NCBI GenBank assembly: GCA_028015205.1
Contig: CM051516.1
Span: 61,322,230 to 61,386,229 of the forward strand
Origin: Mytilisepta virgata
Taxonomy: Eukaryota > Mollusca > Bivalvia > Mytilida > Mytilidae
DNA: 64,000 nt
Reading direction: 5' to 3'
A program made the position numbers and the translations under genes. Numbering within the stretch: the first letter of the stretch is position 1; every line of letters begins with the position of its first letter. The notes below the pieces were generated by a model. It had not been told where the DNA came from. It saw only the letters and a program-made list of their open reading frames with translations, and searched no databases. This document shows, one piece after another, positions 34,922-45,200 of this stretch.

Positions 34922-34948
34922 GATCACCTTTTATGGAGTAAGGTGATC
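34922..34948 (+). other. perfect 9-bp-stem hairpin upstream of B1
   Basis: GATCACCTT, a 9-base loop, then AAGGTGATC, ending four bases before B1. It is the only perfect hairpin of this size I see in the element and could be an RNA structure or recombinase-related site. Function unknown. Confidence 0.8.
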
Positions 34949-34951
34949 TGT

Positions 34952-35172
34952 GGCGTTTTTTATGAGCCCCACCTTTGATTTGTCATTTATTCATTTAATT
35001 TGTCAATTGATATTAATTTGGTACAAAATATTCTTGGTTGAATAAATGATCTTTAGCTCAACTCCTTCTAGATATGTTTAGCCATCAAACAAGCTCGGAC
35101 ATAATTATGGGGAAAGGATATGATGTATGCATCAATGAGTTAACATTGTTTGGTAGAATTTGCAGCCATAAA
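34952..35172 (+). repeat. split direct repeat B1
   Basis: Starts GGCGTTTTTTATGAGCCCCA, ends TTTGCAGCCATAAA and runs straight into A2 (one shared A). It equals 35,625-35,845 at offset 673 with no mismatch seen. Confidence 0.95.
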
Positions 35173-35497
35173 GTCATTTATTCTTTGTATAAATAATAAA
35201 AGTGTTTATGGATGAAATGGCCTAGATAAGAAATTTCAAATTTTCCTATGTTATTTAAGCTGATAGCATCAACTAATTGTTCTGGGTCTTCAACTCACGT
35301 GTACAATGCATGTGCAGGAACGTGATATCTATCTTGTACAGTGATTGGTCTATTTATTATTTAGTTATTGATAATCAACCAATGATACTTTAACAGGGAC
35401 AGAAAGCACGCTAACTGCAAGCGTGGGTTCTACATTTAGCGTGGGTAGCAAGCGCCATGTTTGAAGCAGTTTTATAGAAAATTTAAATTTTTATTTT
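35172..35497 (+). repeat. split direct repeat A2
   Basis: Same as A1 over 326 bp. The B1-A2 join (GCCATAAAGTCATT) is the internal copy of the sequence made when the outer ends circularise, which serves template jumping in the group's replication model. Confidence 0.95.
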
Positions 35498-35624
35498 CCC
35501 ACCCACTTCCACCCTTTAAGAGAGTGGGTCGGTTATGTTTTCTTGTATTTTCATATTAAGAGCATTTGCATATGTTCACATTTTTGTACAATTTGTTTTA
35601 TCTTTGTGCTTTAACATGTTGGTG
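35498..35624 (+). other. 127-bp spacer between A2 and B2
   Basis: Unique within the window. It contains an inverted pair ACCCACT (35,501-35,507) and AGTGGGT (35,523-35,529). From memory A2 and B2 usually lie next to each other, so this spacer may hold a terminator or a lineage-specific insertion. Confidence 0.6.
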
Positions 35625-35845
35625 GGCGTTTTTTATGAGCCCCACCTTTGATTTGTCATTTATTCATTTAATTTGTCAATTGATATTAATTTGGTACAAA
35701 ATATTCTTGGTTGAATAAATGATCTTTAGCTCAACTCCTTCTAGATATGTTTAGCCATCAAACAAGCTCGGACATAATTATGGGGAAAGGATATGATGTA
35801 TGCATCAATGAGTTAACATTGTTTGGTAGAATTTGCAGCCATAAA
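35625..35845 (+). repeat. split direct repeat B2, right end of the Ngaro element
   Basis: Same as B1 over 221 bp. After ATAAA the sequence changes to TACTTATACAGATAC, the flanking host DNA. The left flank ends GCAGATAATAT. There is no matching duplication. Confidence 0.95.
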
Positions 35846-36051
35846 TACTTATACAGATACTAAACTTTCCGTTTTAGGTTAACTAATAGTTTCTGACGTA
35901 ATATTTTCACCAATTTTTATTTGCTATTTTTAAAATATTTTTTATATTTTCCATGTGTTACTGGATTTTTTATAAAAGAAATTATTAAACCTCATTATAA
36001 TGGTTTATGACGTTTATTTCTGTTAAAATGTAAAACTATATTTTGTTTCAC

Positions 36052-36078
36052 AAAAAAAAAAAAAAAAAAAAAAAAAAA
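36052..36078. repeat. A27 homopolymer
   Basis: 27 A on the + strand, 14 bases past the donor of the last visible mosaic exon (poly-T in the transcript). Possibly the tail of a retroposed sequence. Its length is uncertain. Confidence 0.9.
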
Positions 36079-36092
36079 CAATAATATCTCAC

Positions 36093-36248
36093 CCGTGCAT
36101 TCAATCACATTAATTGATCCTTTGCCTAATGTGCTTTTCCCTATTGGGCAAGGCTTACAGACTGACTGTCCTGTTTCGTCTTGATATAACCCAATGTCAC
36201 ACAATTCACAGCTGCCATTTTGTGCATACCTCCCTTTCGTACACGGAA
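36093..36248 (-). CDS. mosaic gene exon: ephrin-receptor-like Cys repeat, last exon seen
   Basis: 156 bp, phase 1, acceptor CGTATTTTAG, donor CACGG|GTGAGA. Pattern [28 protein letters not shown]. Read-through past the donor goes into a T-run and stops near 35,995, so an unspliced short form is conceivable. No later exon is seen. Confidence 0.88.
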
Positions 36249-39200
36249 CTAAAATACGTGACTTTATTTCATTAATATGCATATCTAAATTGTAGATGCC
36301 CTACACGTATAGGCTTTCACATGTATTAATTATGTCTTTACACGAAGTCATACACATAAACTTCCCCGACAGCGCTATAACTAGTTAGTAAAATTCTTTT
36401 TTCAGCCTTGACACTTCACTGGCAATGATTAGGGTGACGTTAACGGAGCAGGACATGCTTACCCTTCAGGAGCATCTGATGACACTCCCTGTTTTTAATG
36501 GGAGATCACATTGCTAGCGCTTTAGTTTCTGTGCTGTCTTGTTCTAGTTTTGTTTAGTTTATTATACGTTTTTCATACTTTTAGTTATACATGTATCCTT
36601 GTGGCGTTTGTTTCTTGTGTTCCATTCTCTTGTCTTTGTCTTGGAATTTGGATTTTTTCCCACTGTTTTGTCGCTTCGGTATTCTTTTGCAGATATTTAT
36701 TAGCACAAAATGGGTCAACATTTAAGGTCTTATATGAAGAACAGAAGCGCTTCTTACATGTTGTCTTCCTGGCTTTCTTTATTATTGTAATATTACTTGT
36801 ATAATTATTTTGTTTATCATTTCTTGCACACCACATCAGTTCTTCTCCATTTAATGCTTAATAATACGTGTACTTTTTGAATATGTTGCTGGTTTTGTTT
36901 TAAATAAACTGTTTCATTCCGAAATAAGGTATGCAGTTAAAATTACAAGGAAATACAAAATACAAAAATCTCTACGCACCACATCTATAATCTACAGCAA
37001 CAAATCCTTCTGAACAGATAACGTCACTGTCAACAAACAATGAACTGGGTTCAATTGGATAAACCGTGTTATCAATAACGCTGTCTAGAAGCTTGTCTGT
37101 TGTCTGATTCACCATGGATTCAAACGCATCCAACAACCATCCATGGCACTGTTTCGATCCGACTGAGAATATGAAACAATGCACAACCGTAACTCAGTTT
37201 AACGTGGAATTTTTAAGTTTCCCCCTCCTCCCTATAAAATCTAAGATTGGTCCCTTAAGCCAATTATATTATTATGAAATATTGTAAAAAATTTGTTTTA
37301 AATTATGAATTTTCTGAAAGATTAAAGGAAATATAAGGTACACAGTGTATAACTCCGGAGTTTGTTCTTGGCTCATCTTTAATTTCAATCAGAGGCGAAG
37401 AAAATTTAAAATACTGCTATTAATTTATTAAACAGAGTTCGGTAAATAGCTATCGGTTTCTGTAGTGTAGATTTTCAAAACTTTTTAAATTGAATTAATA
37501 TTAATTAACCTGCCTTTTACTTGTAATCGTATAGACCTGAGAAAATTCCCATTTGAAAAAAATATATCCGGTACTTACGCAAATATTAAGTGAACAATAA
37601 ATTCATCTTTATTTATTTTGACAAGAAAAAGAATTTAAAAAAAATGTTTGCTTCAACATCTGGTGAATTTGCCATTTGGAAAAAAACCAAGCCTACAAAG
37701 GCTTGTGAATGCAGTGAAAATAATTTTCAGGATCATTTTCTTGTAAATGTTAAATGAAGTATGGATGAAATTAAATTATTCTCTATAGTTTTCAATGCCA
37801 TTTTTATTTTAGAAGTATGAGAAATAAGTATATGGGTAAGCGTCACCGAGAAAAGACTCAATACAACTGAACACAAGAAAAAGTTGATCTTATCGAAAGA
37901 TCACCGTGTTATGACCAGCAGTTAATGTTCAGAAACAATGGTGTCAAAAAATTTATAAAAAAATAACCACATAAAATTCATCACAAATAAATATAGTATT
38001 CCATGCAATTAACATTTAACGATAATCAGGCGAGAGAAAACCACTCAAAAAGAGGTTCGTGGCTTGTTCATCATATATGGGATGTTGCAGGGATTACCAT
38101 GTTTATACAGGTAAGTACTCAACCATCACCCTTAATCCTGTGTCAGCGGATGACAAACAATAAAAATCATACTAACATTTTTCCGAGTTGCATTCAAACT
38201 GAATTCGGAATCCGGCTTTCTCAAGAAACAGATCTCTTTTTCCCCGACTGTATTCTGCACAGTTAATTACTTCCAATTTTGATACTTTACATGTATTGTT
38301 TATAATGCATTCTGCATTTAAGGAAGCTTTGTTTACAACTTCTTTGATTTCCCTTCCTGCATCATCTACTTTAGCTGAGAAACCACAGATCAAATCTGCA
38401 TAATTTGCAGTATACTCTATTCTTAACCCCGACGCGTTGTTCAATTCTGAAATAAATATACTTTATTTTATACACTTATAAATGGCACTTTGTCAAAATT
38501 TGTTTATACAATTTATTAAAACAATGTTATGGGAAGATATTATCGTCAATTGGTTGTTTTCTAGTTCAACATTTACCATATTCAACGGATAAAATTCATA
38601 ACATTACCAAAGAGACACTAAAATTCATCTTGGTTTTTTCAGTCCAGTGTTTAGTAGCACTAAGTCAACTTCCAGATGATGAATTAAAGTACTTGTAAAG
38701 GATATTCAAAGTCGATCTCCGAGTTTGATTCTAAAGAATAGGAAACCACACGTTTTAGATGAAACCTTCATATTTATGTTGGAATATTGCTATTGCAAAT
38801 CATGCCCTCCCTTCTGTAATATTGTTTTGGATTTAAGATCGAATTTAAGTTCTGTTAAATAAATTAATTTTTGTCCATACACAGCTGGTATTAATGTAAT
38901 TGTAATATGGCATTAGTTTATAATTCATTTCTTTACATTCTAGGAGTATTTGTACTTTCACATACATGTATACCTGAGCAAGAAGGCAGATGAAATAAGG
39001 GGTTTTCCTCAGTCTGAATATCCCATTGATGTAAGGTATCGGGACCACAATAATAATAGTCCTTTGGATCGTGATCGAATGCATACCCTGGTAAACATTG
39101 GAGGGTACAATTTACTGTGTCTGTGGATGTATCGTTGTTGCAATTAAGTATGGCATTCTCTGGCTCCGTAAGTGTCGGACAAACTATGAAATATAACGAA

Positions 39201-42200
39201 ATGCATAATATAATAATATATTATATGGTTAATGCTTTCTACAGGTTTAATTCATGTAAATAAGTAGATAATGAATTCTTTGATACACATTTTGAGGCAA
39301 AATATGTGCAAATTTCGTCGATTTACGACTCATCAGTTTGCCCAAGGCCTAACATGTTGAAAACGAAAACAATATTCCAAAAGTTGAAGAGAAAATTTAA
39401 AAAGGTAATTCGTGTACCTATTTGTTGCTGTTCTCTTGAAATGAAGTATAAATTGTATAACAGTCGTAGATTCCAAATTATTTTTGGAAATTGTTATAAT
39501 TTCTGTGTAACAATTATTTCTATCATATTGTAGAGACGTTTTTAATAAAATGGTTAAATAAAATTACAAGTGGCGTGTATGTATTTTATGTTATACCTGG
39601 ACATTCTTCCTCCATACAACTATCATATTCCGTGTTATTTCCCTCGCATTCTTTTCCACCATTATCAGGAGTGGGATCATTACACTGTCTAATCCTATTA
39701 GTCGTTCCGTTTCCACAAGAAACAGAGCAGGATGTCCAGTTTCCCCATTCACCCCATTCACCATCAACTGAAGTTTAAACTTAATTCTTGATGAACGGTT
39801 GAGATGGCTAACAAGGCAATTATTCACATGATTAATTTTCCATGGACCATAATATATATGTACCTATAAACATTTTCTGTCAACACTCGTATTCGAACCC
39901 CTCTAAAGTAGGATTGATACATGTATAGATTTTATGATTTGCAAAAGAATTTTTTTCCGCTGGTACTCATATTCGAACTCGAAGATATCAATGATATAAA
40001 CCTTTCATCAAAATTTTATAAATTTACTATATCTAATATTAGTATCTTTGGATTGTTATTTTGAAACTCCTGGGACTATGCCTTTGCATGTGGATCCTAG
40101 GTCCCCGAGGGTATTCGCCAACCCAGTCGTCAGACTTGTCTGACATAATTATTCATTGATTTGTTACAGAAATTACCAGTATTTAGCAAAATTCAAAAAT
40201 AAAAGAAATACTAAGGGTTCATTCCTTGTATTGCACAGGGTAGATCTCCTTAGCTGAAATTTGGCTTCCTATTTCGATACTTTTGGTTATGAGTACTTCT
40301 TGTTTAAAATAAGTTTGGTTTTTGGTCTTCCAAATGTTTCGGTTTTAATGCTGCTGATGAGAGGTAACTTCTTGAAATGCGTCGTATACAGCATAGCATA
40401 AATTTACTTATCTAATATTAGTATCTTTGGATTGTTATTTTATACGTAAAAAGCGCTTTTAAAAAAAGCAATAGTTGGCATACTTGGTAATATTTCAAAG
40501 GGTCATAAATGGACAAAAAATTCCTGTTTGACACTCATATTCGAATTCGACTAAATTATCATTGATAACAACATTTCATACATATGTGAGAACACATACA
40601 AATATGGCAAGCCGTTTTACTATTTATTCTAACTTCAAGATATCTCATATAATATATAAGATATCTCATATAATTTTCTTTATAAGATATCTTATAAACT
40701 ATATGAGATATCTTATAAAGTATATAAGATATCTTATATAAAAAATATTTATAAATAACAATCCAAAGATACTAATATTAGATATAGTAAATTTATACTA
40801 TGCTGTATACGACGCATTTCAAGGAGTTACCTCTCATCAGCAGCATTAAAACCGAAACATTTGGAAGTCCAAAAACCAAACTTATATTAAACAAGAAGTA
40901 CTCAACCAAAAATACCGAAATAGGAAGCCAAATTTCAGCTAAGGAGTTCTACCATGTGCAATACAAGGAATGAACCCTTAGTATTTCTATTATTTTTGAA
41001 TTTTGTTAAATTCTGGTAATTTCTATAACAAATCAATGAATAATCATGTCAGAAAAGTCTGACGACTGGGTTGGCGAATACCCTCGGGGACCTAGGGTCC
41101 ACCAGCAGAGGCATCATCCCAGGAGTTTCAAAATAACAATCCAAAGATACTAATATTAGATATAGTAAATTTATACTATGCTGTATACGACGCATTTCAA
41201 GGAGTTACCTCTCATCAGCAGCAATAGATATCTTATAAACTTTATAAGATATCTTATATACTTTATAAGATATCTTCTAAAGTTTATAAGATATCTTATA
41301 AAGTATATAAGATATCTTCTAAAGTTTATAAGATATCTTATAAAAACTGGATTATATAAGATATCTTATATATTATATGAGATATCTTATATATTATATG
41401 AGATATCTTGAAGTTAGAATAAATAGTAAAACGGCTTGCCATATACAAACCGCATTTTTACGTATCAAACAATGCTTTCTGCCTTGGAACAAAACCGTAG
41501 AATGTTTGTAATTACTTTAAGCACAACAAAAGATAATTGATTACCCATTTTAATTTCACACAATTTTCCGGTAAAATTTAGAGGACATTCACACTCATAA
41601 GACGCTGCACCGTCTATACAAGTTCCATTATTATCACAAGCATTATCACCACAGTCGTCGATATTATTTTCACATTGATCTCCATAAAATCCATAGAAGC
41701 AGTGACACTCATAGCTGTTCAGTTTATCAGTACAGTTACCATTTAAACAAGGGTTACTATCACATTCGTTTGTATCTGAAGCAAATGTTGTTAATAAACA
41801 TTAAGAAACCAACTTGAACAGTCTTGATTTGTTATTGTGTGGGGACTTATAAAAACTTACTGATGTATATATAAACGAAATAAGGTTGCTTTTTTGTGTA
41901 ACCTTAAGCAATGTCTAAAGACAATCGCAGGTTTTTGCATATATCCAACATTAAAAAGATCAGCAATAATTTATACCAAAATTTAAACATCTCCACAAAA
42001 GGACATAGCCCTAAAACTGATTTGCACATCGAGTAAATTATTCAGACTGTTTGACATTAGCTCTTACAATTCAACATGTTGGTATCTTAATTTTAAAACC
42101 TAACATGTTCATGCACAAGAAATTTCGTTTTTTTTAAACGGTTGTTGACTGGGCTATATATACATGTATATATAATCTTGAATAATTTTACCATCACATT

Positions 42201-45200
42201 CACTAGGCAAATGAACAAGGACATCATTTGACAAGATATCTTCAAATTGTTTCCATGACAGTATATCTCCTGTTATGTCATTAAAACATTTCTGTACTGC
42301 AGAGTTGGCTGAATCTTCACTAAAAATGTGAAGTTGAGAAACCCTGCCAACAAATCCTTTGCCTGAAATATATATAACATAAATTGCTATCATTGTATTT
42401 GCGAATGGAGCAAAAACTGAAAAATTTAATGAAATATGAATTTACGTATTGGCTGTGAAATAGCCAAATGTGTAAATTAAATCGTGTGTTTTGAAAACCG
42501 TAAATAATAATATAAAACAAGAGGCTCAAGAGAATTGAGCCTGTATAGCTCACCTGACGGTCCCACAATCAATCCATTTTATTTCAAGTGAAAATTGTAA
42601 TGGACCTTCCAAGGATGTTTCATACCAAGTATCAGTTAATTTGGCTATATGGTTTCAGAGGATGAGATTTTTGAAATTTTGACCAATCAAAAATAAGAAT
42701 TCATCATAGCTGCCATATTAGCTGTCCGACCGGGACAAAATGTAAAGGTCATTCCGCAGATGGTTCATACCAAGTTACAGCTCATTTCGCTTTGCGGTTT
42801 CAGAAATAGTTTTGTTTTGAAATCTTGACCAATCAAAAATAAGAATTCACCATGGTGGCCATATAAGTTCTTTGACCGAAACAAATGTGCAAAATGTATT
42901 AAGGTCCTTCCATGGATGCTTCATACCAAGTTTAAGCACATTTTGCTAAGGGGTTTCAGAGGAGAAGATTTTTAAATTTGTCCAATCAGAAATAAGAATT
43001 CATCATGACAGCCATATTAATTGTCCGACCGGAACGAAATATGCAAACTTTATAAAAGTCCATCCATGGATGCTTCATACCAAGTTACAGTTCAGTTGGC
43101 TTTGCAGTTTCAGAGGATTTTTGAAATTTTCAATAATCAGAAATAAGAATTCATCATTGCGGCCATGTTAGTTGTCCGACCGGAACGAAATATGCAAACG
43201 TTATAAAGGCCCTTTCATAGATGCTTCACACCAAGTTTCAGTTTATTTGGCCCAGGGGTTTCCGAGAAGATCAAAATGTCAAAGCTTACAATTGACGGGA
43301 GATAGTTAGAATTTATTCCGGATATCTGTGTAGGTTCACATCAACAAATATTTATATTTAGTAAAGGGGTGCGGTAATTATTTTTTATTATATACCTGTA
43401 TTTATACTATGTTAGAGAAATTAATTTTGAAGCAATGAAGATTTGGCTGGACCTTCAGTCTGAATTGTTAACACTACGATCAGTGCAATAAAATTTATCT
43501 TGTTGTTTAAAAAAAAATAATAAGAAAAACCACGAAACATAAAACTATTGCCACAAAGAACAGTTTTATTTTTGCTAATAAGATTCTCGCATGGTCGCTA
43601 GGCTTATGGGGGAGGAAAACCCGATCTGTATCCCCTTCATGTGATTCGCTCTCACTATTTTCTGTTAACAAATTGTTTTAAACTTTATAATATTGGTTTT
43701 GCTTTTTTTCCATCCCACAAAAATTAAAAGAAAAAAAACATACGAAAGGCCATAATATAAAAAAATCCTGATTTGAAAATTTCATCGCCGGGATAATTTT
43801 GTTATACAGTCAGCTACAGGGGGGATACGGGAATATATGGAGTGTCTGAGCAAATTTCGTATCGGTTTCGGCTGAAGCCTCGCCCGATACGAAAATTTTT
43901 CATATAACAACTGTATAACTAATAGTATCGATCACCTGGTTATTATTTGCAGACTTCAAGCAGAATAAATTGTTTGACTATGTCAATATTTGTTGGCAAT
44001 CTGGCATATTGTTGTCAATTGGGTTCCAATTGGCTCACTGGTTTTTTAAAATTAGGTCTCAATTTGCTAACTGTTTTCAGACAAGAAGATTTGTTAGGTG
44101 AATATTTTTTATGTTAAATATATTCAGCTTGGTGGCCATCTCGGATGGCGGGCGGTGTCATCGGATTTCTTTCAGGAACAGGACCATCTATGTATCATTA
44201 ATGCCAAGTTGGGTTCCAAGAAGAATTTTAATTGAATTTTCTCATAGTGTCCTATGTAAAACTTTGTTCAACTGTTGTGGCCATCTGGATGGTGGGCAAG
44301 GTTATCGAATATATTTTTGAAAGATGACCAACAAAGGACCATTGCTGCAAATTTAGTCAATTGGCTCACTTAAGTACTTAAGTTTCTAACCAGAAGATTT
44401 TAAAGTGAATTTTCTCGTAGGGTCCTTTTTTAAACTAAGTCAGCCCGTGGCAACCATCTTAGTGGCCGTCTGGTTCATCGGGTATAATTCTGAAAGAGGA
44501 ACACCTATGGACCATTGCTGCAAAATTTGGTTTCAATTTGTCACAAGATCTTTAAGTCAATTTTTCCATAGGGTCTTATGTTAAACTGAGTTCGCCTGTG
44601 GCAGCAATCTTAGAGGCTGTCTGGGTCATCGACTACAATTTTGAAAGAGGAACACCTAAGGACATTTGCTGCAAAGTTTGGTTTCAAGTGGCTACAAGAA
44701 GATCTGTAAGTGGATTTTCCCAAAGGGTCCTATGTTAAACTAAGTTCGCCTGTGGCTACCAATGCAACATTGCTGCAAATTTTGGTTCTAGTTGGCAGGG
44801 CTATTTCAGACAAGAACATTTTTTAGTGAATTTTACTATAGAATCAAATTTGGCCACCATCTTTGATAACGGTCCGGGACATCAGATATAATTCTGAAGG
44901 AGAAGCATCTAAGAACCAGTGCTGCAAGTTTGGTTCCAATTGGCTTAGTGGTTACAGATAAGAAGATTTTTAAGTAAGTTTCTAATAGGTCCTATGTTAA
45001 ACTAAGATCACAATCTTTGATGGCATTTCGGCTCATTGGTTTTTTAAGCAGGTCTACCAATAGACCGTTGTTCAAAATTCTCAAAGCCACTTTTTTCTTG
45101 TCTAAAACGCTATTACGCACTTCTGACGCCAACAAAACAGCTTTTTAACGACTGGACCAAATACGGAATGAGTACGCATCGAGAACAGAATTTGAGCGAG

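Larger units (their letters stand above)
28632..35845 (+). mobile_element. Ngaro-type tyrosine-recombinase retrotransposon, apparently complete
   Basis: A 7.2-kb element with split direct repeats: A1 (28,632-28,957) - ORFs - B1 (34,952-35,172) - A2 (35,172-35,497) - B2 (35,625-35,845). A1 and A2 (326 bp) and B1 and B2 (221 bp) show no difference by eye. B1 abuts A2, which is the sequence expected if the two outer ends were joined in a circle. Four open frames follow on the + strand: SGNH hydrolase, gag-like with zinc-knuckle end, RT-RNase H, and tyrosine recombinase. There is no integrase and no methyltransferase domain; lack of the latter separates Ngaro from DIRS. No target duplication is visible, as expected for recombinase-mediated insertion. 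All frames are open and catalytic residues are present, so a recent and possibly competent copy is inferred. It lies 248 bp downstream of the last visible exon of the minus-strand mosaic gene. Confidence 0.92.

Noticed and set aside
38177..38266. End of the mosaic gene at the TAG just after the donor GTTAGT
   Set aside because: A donor in the right phase links to 36,980-37,162, and the joined domain matches copy 1, so the exon is more likely spliced than terminal.
39895..40545. TATTCGAACCC / ATTCGAACTCG phrases as tRNA B boxes or a tRNA-derived SINE
   Set aside because: No A box at the right distance and no cloverleaf; they are parts of a dispersed phrase 'ctca(t/g)attcgaa'.
41178..41411. 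Regularly repeated protein text ([12 protein letters not shown]) and a CRISPR-like look of the AGATATCT array
   Set aside because: The units are short palindromes inside inverted arms of a transposon, without unique spacers. Not a gene and not a CRISPR array.
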